Assembly (NCBI GenBank): GCA_024234635.1
Contig: JACKNX010000009.1
Location: 103,074 to 167,073 of the forward strand
Origin: Pseudomonadales bacterium
GTDB lineage: Bacteria > Pseudomonadota > Gammaproteobacteria > Pseudomonadales > Azotimanducaceae
Length of the DNA: 64,000 bases
Reading direction: 5' to 3'
The notes beneath the pieces were generated by a model that searched no databases, was not told the DNA's origin, and was given only the letters and a program-made list of their open reading frames with translations. Below are positions 35,595 to 44,139 of the stretch, in pieces. Positions within the stretch are counted from its first letter, which is position 1; the number at the start of each line of letters is the position of its first letter. The position numbers were made by a program, and so were the translations under genes.

Positions 35595-38041
35595 GCGCGC
35601 GGCTCCCCGACCACCGGAAGCAACCGCAGTTTTTCTTCGACGACATTCCGGTCCAGCACCGTGCGCAACGCCTCGAGAGCGTTGCGCTGCTGACGAATCT
35701 CGACCACAACCTGCGAGTGGAGCGTAACCGCCTCTTCAGGGCCATCGACTTCGAGCAGTCGATACAGCTGCAGAGACTGATCGATGTCGGCGTACGCCGC
35801 ACCGAGGAGCAGTACCTGCCTGCGGAAACTGTCGGACACCTCAGGCTCCAGGCGCAGTCCGCCGCTTACGCCATCATAGGCATCCCGGTAGCTGGCCCAG
35901 CTCTGCGCGGCGATCGCCGTCAGTGTCTGCGCGCGCTGAATGGCCTTTTCGCGCTGCGACTCGAAATCGTTGCCCAGCGTGTCGTGGATGAAGACGTCCT
36001 CAGCGGGATCGAGCGTGGCGTAGAGATCAATCAACGCACCCGCATACCGTGGCGAATCCACCAGTGCCTGCAGATCGCGAAAGCGTTTCAGCACGCTTTC
36101 GAATCGCGCCTTCTTTCGGGCCAGTGTGCCTGCCCACCGGGACGGCTCCCCGCCGGTCAGCGCCGTTATCGCGTCATCGAGCTGGCCCCGCCGCCACAGT
36201 CCGGTGGCGTCCTGAAGTCGTGTGTTGGCGCGTCCGGCTTCGGCGACGTCGGCCGTCACAACCTGTTGTCGCGCACGAAAGAAGGCAGAGTTGAACGGCA
36301 GCTCCCGACTGGCGCGCACATACGCCTCGAGGTCTCCACGGTCACGGGCCTGGAGCAGCGCTGTATACAGCGCGAGGTCCGCGCGAAAGCGATCGCGGTC
36401 CGCCACCCCGGGATATTCCTGATCAAAGCTGTTCAAACGGTCGGTCGCGGCATCCAGCCGACCGTCGTTGAGATCATCGGCAAGGCGTCGCCAGAGATCA
36501 TCAACGGCGCCAAGCAGCACGGCACCGTCTTCCTGTAGCGAGCGCAGGCGACTGAGCGTCTCCGTATGCACTTCGGCCAGTTCGGGTGACGTCTCCTCGA
36601 GGCGACGCAACAGGCGCTCGTACACATCCGACCGGCTGTCCCAGTGCTGTAGCAGATGCTGCAGACCCTGGTTGTCATGCACCAGACTTACGATCGCCTG
36701 GCCAGCGTTGTTACCGGCGTAGTCCGTAAGCGCGGTCATCCAGTTCAGAAGCGTGCTGAGCGGATCGTCCACCTGCCCCGGCGCGAGTGCGAAGGCGTCC
36801 GCCAGGGCCAGCTTCGCATCCGCGATGTCGTCCCGTCGCATTGCCGTCAGCCAACGTGGAACCAGATGCGCTTCATAGGCTTCAGCAAGCAAGCCGGGAG
36901 CGACCGCATCCTCGGGATGATCGGCAAGATAGTTCGCGGCGATGACCAGCGCATCGCGCGGGCGCTGCGCCTGCAGCAGTTCACGAATGCGCTCCGGGCG
37001 CGTGTCGGCAAACAGGGTGGCCAGCAACAGCGATATCGCGAGCAGCGGCAGCGCACAGACTATTGCCAGTCTCGGCCAGCGTCCGAGCGGCAGCGCATGC
37101 CACCAACGCAGTGCGTCCGCCAGTCCGGGGGCGGCGGCAAGACGGTCACGCCAGGAAGCCTGCACCGTCGGTCCCCCGGTTGGTACGCCAGCCTCCGCCC
37201 CGGCATTGGTCTCATCCCGGGTTCCGGACGCATCGCCGGTGTCGCAGTAGAGCTCCAGGAAGGGACGAGCCGACGAAATGAGGACGGTGCCCTCCGGATC
37301 AACAGGCGTGTCCTGAACCGCTGTCACGTCGGCATCGCTCAACAATGCATCGAACGTGAAGTCCCGGTGGCCGAAGCAGAGCTGATCGCCGCTGTGCAAA
37401 GGCAACGCCGCCTGTCGAAGCAGGCTGCCGTTCAGCTGCGTGCCATTGGTGCTGCCGAGGTCCTCGACGTACAGTCCATCGCTGCGTTCAACGATGCGCG
37501 CATGGCGTCGCGAGAGAAAACTGAGCGCCGACGTGTGTGCCCTGGCGTATTGGGCAAATGCCCCCTCCGTCTTCGATATGAGAAACGGAAACGCGTTTAT
37601 CGCCAGCGGCTCCGCCGGCCCATCGCTGGATCTCGGCGACAACAGCAACCGCGCCGATACCACCGGCACCGCGAGCAACTGCGTACCTTCCGGGTCTGCC
37701 AGCGCGGCTGCGCCGCGAAACTCGAAAGCCAGTGACTCACCAAACAGGAGTCGATCACCGATTTGCAGGGGCGCGGACGCGTCGATGACGGGTTCACCGT
37801 TGAGCCGTGTACCGACCGCAGACCCTTCGTTGACCAGGATGAACCCACCGGGCTCGCGGACGATACGGGCGTGACGCGGGCGCAGTTGTGCGCGCAGGTC
37901 ATCCGGAAGCTTCGTGAAGGGCGTTTCATCGCGACCGATCACCAGTTCCGCACCGTCGAGCGCAATGGTCCCAAGCGCGCTGGACGCGGCCTGATCGAAA
38001 GTCGGTTCGAGGACGTTCACGGTGGCAGCGCCCGCCATCAC
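35591..38041 (-). CDS. Membrane protein with two FHA domains
   Basis: 816 residues. The first FHA domain (about 25-108) has RPRHARIV; the second (about 145-230) is canonical with SRRHARIV and LGSTNGTQLNG. A membrane helix (about 324-344) leads to ~470 helical, presumably periplasmic residues. FHA domains bind phosphothreonine, and the kinase at 24406 is the obvious partner. The protein carries DPEGTQLL (Thr120) and DPEGTVLI (Thr252), matching the kinase tail DPEATVVL. It is second in the export operon, with four-base overlaps on both sides. It likely couples phosphorylation to assembly or gating of the exporter. Confidence 0.9.
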   Translation of the reverse strand: MMAGAATVNVLEPTFDQAASSALGTIALDGAELVIGRDETPFTKLPDDLRAQLRPRHARIVREPGGFILVNEGSAVGTRLNGEPVIDASAPLQIGDRLLFGESLAFEFRGAAALADPEGTQLLAVPVVSARLLLSPRSSDGPAEPLAINAFPFLISKTEGAFAQYARAHTSALSFLSRRHARIVERSDGLYVEDLGSTNGTQLNGSLLRQAALPLHSGDQLCFGHRDFTFDALLSDADVTAVQDTPVDPEGTVLISSARPFLELYCDTGDASGTRDETNAGAEAGVPTGGPTVQASWRDRLAAAPGLADALRWWHALPLGRWPRLAIVCALPLLAISLLLATLFADTRPERIRELLQAQRPRDALVIAANYLADHPEDAVAPGLLAEAYEAHLVPRWLTAMRRDDIADAKLALADAFALAPGQVDDPLSTLLNWMTALTDYAGNNAGQAIVSLVHDNQGLQHLLQHWDSRSDVYERLLRRLEETSPELAEVHTETLSRLRSLQEDGAVLLGAVDDLWRRLADDLNDGRLDAATDRLNSFDQEYPGVADRDRFRADLALYTALLQARDRGDLEAYVRASRELPFNSAFFRARQQVVTADVAEAGRANTRLQDATGLWRRGQLDDAITALTGGEPSRWAGTLARKKARFESVLKRFRDLQALVDSPRYAGALIDLYATLDPAEDVFIHDTLGNDFESQREKAIQRAQTLTAIAAQSWASYRDAYDGVSGGLRLEPEVSDSFRRQVLLLGAAYADIDQSLQLYRLLEVDGPEEAVTLHSQVVVEIRQQRNALEALRTVLDRNVVEEKLRLLPVVGEPRA

Positions 38042-39492
38042 AGGGACGCCTGCGAGACGATATCCTCGTCCCAGCCACCGCCCATGGCTTTGTACAGCGT
38101 TACCGTGTCGGCAAGAATCTGCTGGTGCGTGCTGAGCAATGACTGATTGGTGCTGAGCAGGCGTCTTTCGGACTCCAGCACCTCCAACTGCGTGACAATG
38201 CCGGCCCTGAGCTGTGCGCGCATCTGCCTGGCGACGGTTTCCAGGTTCTTCAGTTCAGCAAGCAGCTCCGCTTTCTGGGCGCGCCGACTCGACAGATTCA
38301 CGAGGGCGTCCTCAACCTCCTGAAAGGCCAGAATCACCGTCCTGCGATACTCTTCTTCCCGCGTGCGTGCGCTCGCCTTGCTGGTGCGGATACGCGCCTT
38401 GACGCCCGGGTCGAACAACGGAATGTTCACGGATGGTCCGATACCGAAGGTCAGCGACTTCACGAGCGCTGACAGCGAGGCGCTGGCCAGACTGCCGCCA
38501 CCGCTGCTGTTGCCCGTCAGACTGAGAGAAGGGAGACGGGCCAGTTCCGCCTGACCAACCAGTTCGTAGGCTTCCAGCACCCGGTACTCCGCCGCAACGA
38601 TATCCGGGCGCCGCCGCAGAAGATCCGCGGGCAGTCCCGCGGGTACATCCAGTTCCCGCACCGTGGGCGTCAACGGCGACACCGGCACGTCCAGGCCACC
38701 CGCGGGCACCCCCAACAGGGTGGCCAACGCGTTTTCACCCAGGTCGCGCTGGCGCTGGAGATCGAGCACACCGCGCCGGATGCTGTTGACCTCGGCTTCC
38801 TGGCGAAGCACTTCCGTATTGGCCACCAGGCCTTCACGAAGCTGGTTTCGATAGATCCTCAGAATACTCTGCGCGGTATCCAGAGACCGCTGCTGGATAG
38901 CCAGCTGCTCATCGAACTGGCGTACCAGAAAATAGGAGGTTGCAACCTGGGAGACGATGGTCAGATAAGCCGCACGCCAGTCGGCCTCACCGGCACGGTA
39001 CGCCGCCTTGCGCGCATTGACGCCTTTCTTCAGCTTGCCCCAGGTATCAATTTCCCAGGACAGCTGCGTCTGCGCACCGTAATTTTCGGTGGTCTGACGA
39101 TTGCCGCTGAACGGACTCCTGTCGCCGCGCGCGGTGACGTTGCCGCCTGCGGATACCGTTGGCAGACGCGCGGCGCGCGCCTGACCGATGGCGGCGGAAG
39201 CTTCCTCCACCCTGGCAACGGCGATGCGCAGATCCGGATTGCCCTGGATGCTGCGTTCGATGAGCGCGTCGAGGTAGGTGTCACGGAATCCGCGCCACCA
39301 ATGCGGAGCGATCGACTCGCGCGCCATTTCAAACGCTTCGCCACCGGCCCGATAGACGCTTGGCGTTGACACCGCCGGTCGTTCGTAGCTGGCCGCACTC
39401 GTGGCGCCACAGCCAGTCTGGAACGTGGCACAGGCGACCATGACAAGGTAGCCACAACGCCATCCACCAGGTAATCCAACCGACCTTTTCAC
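38038..39492 (-). CDS. TolC/NodT-type outer membrane efflux lipoprotein
   Basis: 484 residues from a GTG at 39492 (KRSVGLPGGWRCG), preferred over the ATG at 39582 because it gives a signal sequence with lipobox-like FQTGC and has GGGAG upstream. It shows two OEP repeats: PHWWRGFRDTYLDALIERSIQGNPDLRIA with LSWEIDTWGKLKKGV, and VPAGLPADLLRRRPDIVAAEYRVLEA with EEEYRRTVILAFQEVEDAL. It forms the outer-membrane channel of the tripartite exporter. First gene of the minus-strand operon, divergent from peptide gene 2. Confidence 0.92.
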   Translation of the reverse strand: MKRSVGLPGGWRCGYLVMVACATFQTGCGATSAASYERPAVSTPSVYRAGGEAFEMARESIAPHWWRGFRDTYLDALIERSIQGNPDLRIAVARVEEASAAIGQARAARLPTVSAGGNVTARGDRSPFSGNRQTTENYGAQTQLSWEIDTWGKLKKGVNARKAAYRAGEADWRAAYLTIVSQVATSYFLVRQFDEQLAIQQRSLDTAQSILRIYRNQLREGLVANTEVLRQEAEVNSIRRGVLDLQRQRDLGENALATLLGVPAGGLDVPVSPLTPTVRELDVPAGLPADLLRRRPDIVAAEYRVLEAYELVGQAELARLPSLSLTGNSSGGGSLASASLSALVKSLTFGIGPSVNIPLFDPGVKARIRTSKASARTREEEYRRTVILAFQEVEDALVNLSSRRAQKAELLAELKNLETVARQMRAQLRAGIVTQLEVLESERRLLSTNQSLLSTHQQILADTVTLYKAMGGGWDEDIVSQASL

Positions 39493-39722
39493 CGTCACGC
39501 TCTCCCTTGATTCACTGGCTGTCCGCCAATTCACTTGTGGGCTCTGAGGGGATAGGCGTAGAGATGACGAGCAATGGCTCACATCGCAGTCACTTCATGA
39601 ACAGTCGTGTTGGATTAATCGCAACAAATGACGAAAACGTTGTTCTCGAGAAAACATTTTGCCAGACACGTTTTGCAGTCAGGGTGACGGGGAAATGACC
39701 ACGAAAAAAATAAAATCTTTAA

Positions 39723-39738
39723 AATCAATCAGTTGATT
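39723..39738 (+). promoter_or_regulatory. Perfect palindrome upstream of peptide promoter 2
   Basis: AATCAA-TCAG-TTGATT is a perfect inverted repeat followed by a T-run, about 27 bases upstream of the -24 element. Its counterpart at peptide gene 1 (24181-24196) has one mismatch. The shared position suggests a regulator or IHF site. Confidence 0.5.
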
Positions 39739-39763
39739 ATTTTTTTCCTGGTCACCGCGCGAC

Positions 39764-39781
39764 CTGGCACCGAAGCTGCAA
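39764..39781 (+). promoter_or_regulatory. Sigma-54 promoter of peptide gene 2
   Basis: CTGGCACCGAAGCTGCAA has GG (39766-39767) and GC (39778-39779) with exactly 10 bases between. The predicted start near 39791 leaves a ~55-base leader to the ATG at 39846, almost the same as for gene 1. Confidence 0.8.
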
Positions 39782-39845
39782 TGTTCCCGTCAACGTCGCG
39801 AAGCAGCAGCCTCGCCACGGACTGACAAACACAGCGGAGACGACC

Positions 39846-40055
39846 ATGAGCCACATCGAACTGAACAATCTCGACGAAACGCGCACTCTGAGCACGAGCG
39901 AACTGTCCGCGGCGCGCGGCGGCTGGTTCTTCTACTACAACGTGTTCAACCCCTACTACAACCCATGGGGTTACGCGCTGCAGAACAGCTGGATTCAACG
40001 CGGCCAGATGTTCGATGCCCAGAATTCCGCATTCCTGGACTACCTGCGCAGCTGA
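39846..40055 (+). CDS. Double-glycine-leader aromatic peptide, copy 2
   Basis: 69 residues, GGAG seven bases upstream. The leader ends in SELSAARGG; the 43-residue core starts WFFYYNVFNPYYNPW and ends DYLRS. Compared with copy 1 the core differs at only two positions (Tyr3 to Phe, His33 to Gln), whereas seven of 26 leader positions differ. Three Trp, six Tyr, five Phe and several Asn/Gln make the product strongly aromatic, with potential for beta-rich assembly. It is divergent from the export operon, whose C39 exporter should process it. No modification enzyme is adjacent apart from the PpiC isomerase. Confidence 0.87.
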   Translation: MSHIELNNLDETRTLSTSELSAARGGWFFYYNVFNPYYNPWGYALQNSWIQRGQMFDAQNSAFLDYLRS

Positions 40056-40068
40056 CCCACCGGCACGA

Positions 40069-40101
40069 GGATGAAAACGGCCTGCCGGGACGTTTTCATC
40101 C
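40069..40101 (+). terminator. Hairpin downstream of peptide gene 2
   Basis: GGATGAAAACG (40069-40079) pairs perfectly with CGTTTTCATCC (40091-40101), starting 13 bases past the stop. There is no T-tract. Copy 1 also has a perfect hairpin at the same relative place, with a different sequence. Confidence 0.5.
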
Positions 40102-40346
40102 GACGCAACCGCTCGGGCACGACGGATCAATCGCCTGCGTTTGATTCGCGGCCGGGCCAGCCAGGCGAGGCATCCGCTGGTACCCGGATCCCCTTCCGGG
40201 ACCAGCGCGGCACGGTGGACGATGCAGGCGCGCCGCGCCCCCGGGTGCGTCTCACGAAGGCGGGCTGGCCATTCCGCCTTGCTACCTGACGGTCGTTGCG
40301 GAGATTATGGCCCCTACCCAGAAACTCCGGCGAAGCCGCAACGATC

Positions 40347-41948
40347 ATGGCCCTGGAACCTGTTGATGTCGTCATCGTCGGTGCCGGCGCATCCGGCGCC
40401 GCAATGGCCTGGAGCCTCGCGGAAACCCGCATGCGCATCGTCTGCCTGGAGCAGGGCCAGTGGCCCCGGTCCTCGGACTACCCCACCAACGGCAGGGACT
40501 GGGAAGCCCGGGCACTGACCGAGTACGGCTGGAACCCGAACTTCCGCGCCAATGCGGCGGACTATCCCGTCAACGAAAAGGACTCGCCCATCCGCATCGC
40601 CAACTGGAACGGTGTGGGCGGCGGTACGGTGCTGTATGCAGGTCACTTCCCCCGCTTCCATCCATCGGACTTCCGCGTACGCAGTCTGGACGGCGTGGCG
40701 GAGGACTGGCCCGTGGACTACTGGACACTGGAGCCGTATTACGAGCTGAACGATCGCATGATGGGCATCTCCGGTCTCGCCGGCGATCCGGCCTACCCGC
40801 CCAAACCCGCGGTGATGAAACCGGTGCCACTCGGTCGCTCGGGCACGAAGCTCGCCCGCGCCTTCAACGATCTCGGCTGGCACTGGTGGCCCTGCGACAG
40901 CGCCGTGGCGACGGAGGACTACGACGGGCGCGGCAGGTGTATCAATCTCGGCCATTGCACCCACGGCTGCGCGCAGGGCGCCAAGGCGAGCACGGACATC
41001 ACCTACTGGCCTCTGGCCGTGCGGGCCGGCGTGGAGGTACGCACTGGCTGTCGTGTGCGTGAGATTGTCAGTCGAAGCGACGGCATGGCGGACGGCGTCA
41101 TCTACTACGACGCGGATGGCAACCCGCAGTTCCAGCGTGCGGAAGTGGTGATCATGGCCTGCAACGGCGTCGGAACACCGCGCATCCTGCTCAACTCCCG
41201 TTCGCCACAGCACCCTGACGGTTTTGCCAATTCCAGCGGCCAGGTCGGTCGCAACCTCATGTTCCATCCCTATGCCAGCATCGTGGGCACCTTCGAGGAG
41301 GAACTGGACGGCTACCGCGGTCCGAGCAATACCCTGTGGAGCCAGGAGTTCTACGAAACAGACACCACACGCGGCTTCGTGCGTGGCTTCACCTATGAAA
41401 TGACGCGCGGGCGCGGCCCCTTCGTCACCGCCTATGGCGGCACGATGGCGGGTCGCATTCCGTTCGGCGTGGCGCATCACGCGGAGTTCCGACGTCGCTA
41501 CAACCGACTCACCGGCATGGTCGCCATCTGCGAGGACCTGCCGGAAGCGCACAATACCGTGACCCTGGACCCGGACCTGAAAGACGCCAACGGCATCCCC
41601 GCGCCGAAGGTGAACTATCGCCTCTCGGACAACAGCCGCCGTATGCTGGACTTCGCCATCGATCGCGCCACCGACGTGCTGCGCGAAGCGGGCGCGACCG
41701 AGATCGTCAGCGAAGCGCCGCTCGCCGCCGGCGGCTGGCACATGATGGGAACGGCGCGCATGGGCACGGACCCGCGCCACTCCGTCGTCAATGAATGGGG
41801 ACGCGCCCATGACGCGCGCAACCTTTTCATTATCGACGGCAGCCTGTTCGTGACGTCCGCCGGCGTGAATCCCACGCCCACGATCCAGGCGCTGGCGCTC
41901 TATGTCGCGGACAATATCAAGCGCCGGCTGGCCAACCTCTTCGACTGA
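40347..41948 (+). CDS. GMC-family FAD oxidoreductase
   Basis: 533 residues from the ATG at 40347. The N-terminal FAD-binding motif is VVIVGAGASGAAMAWSLAE (GxGxxG). GVGGGTVLYAGHFPRFHPSDF and a C-terminal GMC_oxred_C domain follow (AAGGWHMMGTARMGTDP, with His/Asn region SAGVNPTPTIQALAL). The internal cysteine-rich segment CINLGHCTHGCAQGAKAS occurs in gluconate/alcohol dehydrogenase-type members. It is followed after 7 bases by a gluconate-2-dehydrogenase subunit-3-like gene, so the two likely form a membrane- or electron-transfer-linked dehydrogenase. Substrate unknown. Confidence 0.9.
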   Translation: MALEPVDVVIVGAGASGAAMAWSLAETRMRIVCLEQGQWPRSSDYPTNGRDWEARALTEYGWNPNFRANAADYPVNEKDSPIRIANWNGVGGGTVLYAGHFPRFHPSDFRVRSLDGVAEDWPVDYWTLEPYYELNDRMMGISGLAGDPAYPPKPAVMKPVPLGRSGTKLARAFNDLGWHWWPCDSAVATEDYDGRGRCINLGHCTHGCAQGAKASTDITYWPLAVRAGVEVRTGCRVREIVSRSDGMADGVIYYDADGNPQFQRAEVVIMACNGVGTPRILLNSRSPQHPDGFANSSGQVGRNLMFHPYASIVGTFEEELDGYRGPSNTLWSQEFYETDTTRGFVRGFTYEMTRGRGPFVTAYGGTMAGRIPFGVAHHAEFRRRYNRLTGMVAICEDLPEAHNTVTLDPDLKDANGIPAPKVNYRLSDNSRRMLDFAIDRATDVLREAGATEIVSEAPLAAGGWHMMGTARMGTDPRHSVVNEWGRAHDARNLFIIDGSLFVTSAGVNPTPTIQALALYVADNIKRRLANLFD

Positions 41949-41955
41949 GGACGAC

Positions 41956-42429
41956 ATGAGTACGCACGATACCCTGATCGCCAGTGACACCGGGTTTTCC
42001 GTCGCCGAGCAGGCGCTGTTGCGAACAATTGCGGACACCATGATTCCACCCGATCCCGACACGGGCGCACCCGGCGCCGGCGAAGAGCGCATCTGCGCCG
42101 AGGTGTTCAGGACCCTGTCAGCAAATGCCGAGAGTACGCGACAGGCGCTCGACCTGGTGCAGCGGCTCGCCGGTGGCGACTTCCGGACCCTGGATGGCAA
42201 AAAGCGCGTGGAGTGCCTGGATGCCCTGCGTCGCGGCCACTCCCGGCAGGCGACACTGCTGGTTTCCGCTGTACTGCAGTGCTACTACCGCGACGACCAG
42301 GTGATGCAACTGCTGGACATGGAGCCCCGCCCACCGTTTCCGAAAGGTTTTGAGGTGCCCGATGGCGATCGGTCGCTGCTCGATCCGGTCAAGGCGCGCA
42401 AGCCTTTCTGGCGGCCGGCACCCGGCTGA
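41956..42429 (+). CDS. Gluconate 2-dehydrogenase subunit 3-like protein
   Basis: 157 residues from the ATG at 41956, with GAGGACGAC directly upstream. FSVAEQALLRTIADTMIPPDPDTGAPGAG matches the N-terminus of the small-subunit family that accompanies GMC dehydrogenases. No Tat signal is obvious. It is coupled to the upstream GMC gene. Confidence 0.75.
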   Translation: MSTHDTLIASDTGFSVAEQALLRTIADTMIPPDPDTGAPGAGEERICAEVFRTLSANAESTRQALDLVQRLAGGDFRTLDGKKRVECLDALRRGHSRQATLLVSAVLQCYYRDDQVMQLLDMEPRPPFPKGFEVPDGDRSLLDPVKARKPFWRPAPG

Positions 42430-42499
42430 CCGCTCTGCCCACGTCCCGCCAATACCCGGGGGAATACCATCAGCGCATGAACCACGGAACAGCAGCCTC

Positions 42500-43420
42500 A
42501 TGACCGGATTCACCAGCATCCTGTACGACAAGGAGCGCGGACGCGTGCGCATCACGCTGAACCGTCCCGAGAAGCTCAACGCCATGACCATGACCATGCT
42601 GGCGGAGCTGAACGAAGCCCTGTGGGAAGCCGACAACGATCGCGACGTGCACTGCGTCATCGTCAAAGGCGCGGGGCGGGCCTTCTCCGCCGGCTACGAC
42701 CTTCGGGGGGAGGATTCGCAGGTGCCGGTGTCGCGCATCCAGGACGGCGACAATCACTATCGCGGCCAGCGCAGCTTCGACGACGACGCCTGGCAACTCG
42801 AGCGCGCGCAGCGGTGGCGCATGGCACTGTTCGACAGGCACAAACCGAGCATCTGCCAGGTGCACGGATTCTGCCTGGCCGGCGGCACCGACATCGCCCT
42901 TCTGTGCGACATGGTGATCGCCGCGGACGATGCAAAGATCGGTTTTCCCCCGGCCCGCAATCTGGGCGCGCTGCCCAACAACATGTGGGTGTACAACGTG
43001 GGTCCGCAGTGGGCCAAACGACTGACCATGACCGGCGATACCGTGACGGGCCGGGAGGCCCAGCAGCTCGGCCTGGTGATGAAGTCCGTGCCGAAGGACT
43101 ACCTGGAAGGCGAAGTGGAACAACTGGCGGACCGGCTTGCGCTCATCGATCCGGACCTGCTCTCCGCCAATAAACGCATCATCAACCTCGCGCTGGAGCT
43201 GCAGGGTGCCCGCACACTGCAACGGCTGGCGGCGGAGAACGATGCGCGGGGTCACAATACCCGCGGCGCGGACACGTACCGCAAGGCGTTCCGCGAACGG
43301 GGCCTGGCGGATGCCCTGAAGGAACGCGACCAGAAATTCGGCGATGGCCGCGCCCGCGTGAACGGCCCGGAGCTCAGAGACGCAAACGGTCGGCTGATCG
43401 ATCCGCCCGACGGCGTATGA
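42500..43420 (+). CDS. Enoyl-CoA hydratase/isomerase family protein
   Basis: 306 residues from the ATG at 42500. Crotonase-fold motifs: RVRITLNRPEKLNAMTMTMLAEL, GAGRAFSAGYDLRGE (oxyanion hole), CQVHGFCLAGGTDIALLCDMVIAADDAKIGFP. The insert after residue 75 (VSRIQDGDNHYRGQRSFDDDAWQLERA) fits the longer, less characterised crotonase members. Its stop overlaps the Lgt-like start by four bases, linking it to the lipid-type genes downstream. Confidence 0.85.
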   Translation: MTGFTSILYDKERGRVRITLNRPEKLNAMTMTMLAELNEALWEADNDRDVHCVIVKGAGRAFSAGYDLRGEDSQVPVSRIQDGDNHYRGQRSFDDDAWQLERAQRWRMALFDRHKPSICQVHGFCLAGGTDIALLCDMVIAADDAKIGFPPARNLGALPNNMWVYNVGPQWAKRLTMTGDTVTGREAQQLGLVMKSVPKDYLEGEVEQLADRLALIDPDLLSANKRIINLALELQGARTLQRLAAENDARGHNTRGADTYRKAFRERGLADALKERDQKFGDGRARVNGPELRDANGRLIDPPDGV

Positions 43421-44139
43421 GCATCCCGTTCGGCCTGCATCTGGCCACCGACCTGGCTGCCACGTCCACTGGCAGCCTGTGCGGCTACCTGTTCTACCGC
43501 CACGCGCTGACACCTGCCGGATTTCGACTCAGCACACAGCGCGATCCGGGCTACCTTGCCTGGCTCGCCGCCTCGGCGCTCATCGGTGCATTCTGGTTCG
43601 GCACCGCCAATCTCTACTTTTCCGGCATCAGCGGCATCGGCCGCAGCGCCTTTGGCGCCATCTTCGGTGGCATCTGCGGCGTGGAAATACGCAAACTGGC
43701 CAAGGGTCAGTCCGGCTCCACCGGCGTCGTGTTCGTGGTACCGCTGTGCGTGGGCATGCTGCTGGGACGTTTCGGCTGCCTGTTCGCGGGCATGCACGAC
43801 TTTACCTATGGCGTGCCCACCAGCCTGCCGTGGGCAGTCGATTTCGGCGATGGGATCCCGCGTCACCCTGCGCCCCTCTACGAATCCCTGGCGATGACCA
43901 TCGTTCTCACCGGTTTTTTGCTGTGGTTCCGGCGCGCCCCGGAAGCCTGTGCGAGAACCGGCTTCCCTGTGTTCACTGCCGCGTACGCGGTGCAACGCTT
44001 CTGCATCGAATTCACAAAGCCCTACGGTGAGGTGGTCGCTGGCCTCAACGTGTTCCAGATTGGCGCTCTGCTGATGCTCGGGTACGCTGCATGGATGCTG
44101 CGCCGATACCGCGCCAGTCCAGCCAGGATCCACGCATGA
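43417..44139 (+). CDS. Prolipoprotein diacylglyceryl transferase-like membrane protein
   Basis: 240 residues with about six membrane helices. Lgt-type blocks are recognisable: GRFGCLFAGMHDFTYG, RHPAPLYES and RFCIEFTKPYG. Canonical Lgt has GRxGNFxNGE, so the conserved Asn is replaced by Cys and the Asn-Gly-Glu by Gly-Met-His. It may therefore not be the housekeeping enzyme. Four-base overlaps join it to the enoyl-CoA hydratase upstream and the radical SAM gene downstream. Transfer of a glyceryl-lipid moiety is a reasonable guess. Confidence 0.75.
   Translation: MSIPFGLHLATDLAATSTGSLCGYLFYRHALTPAGFRLSTQRDPGYLAWLAASALIGAFWFGTANLYFSGISGIGRSAFGAIFGGICGVEIRKLAKGQSGSTGVVFVVPLCVGMLLGRFGCLFAGMHDFTYGVPTSLPWAVDFGDGIPRHPAPLYESLAMTIVLTGFLLWFRRAPEACARTGFPVFTAAYAVQRFCIEFTKPYGEVVAGLNVFQIGALLMLGYAAWMLRRYRASPARIHA

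Larger units (their letters stand above)
39493..39845. other. Divergent regulatory region between the export operon and peptide gene 2
   Basis: About 350 bases, markedly A/T-rich at 39590-39750 compared with the surrounding GC-rich DNA. It holds the palindrome and sigma-54 promoter of peptide gene 2 and must hold the promoter of the seven-gene export operon. I find no convincing GG-N10-GC site facing the operon. Confidence 0.5.

Noticed and set aside
23867..40055. Reading the cluster as a classical bacteriocin or lanthipeptide operon
   Set aside because: No immunity gene, LanM/LanB/C, YcaO or radical SAM enzyme is adjacent, and the core has no Cys. The signalling and envelope genes fit a secreted surface or matrix peptide better.
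40314..42200. Reverse frame of 628 codons opposite the GMC oxidoreductase
   Set aside because: Antisense to a well-supported enzyme and its small subunit; low-information His/Val-rich translation.
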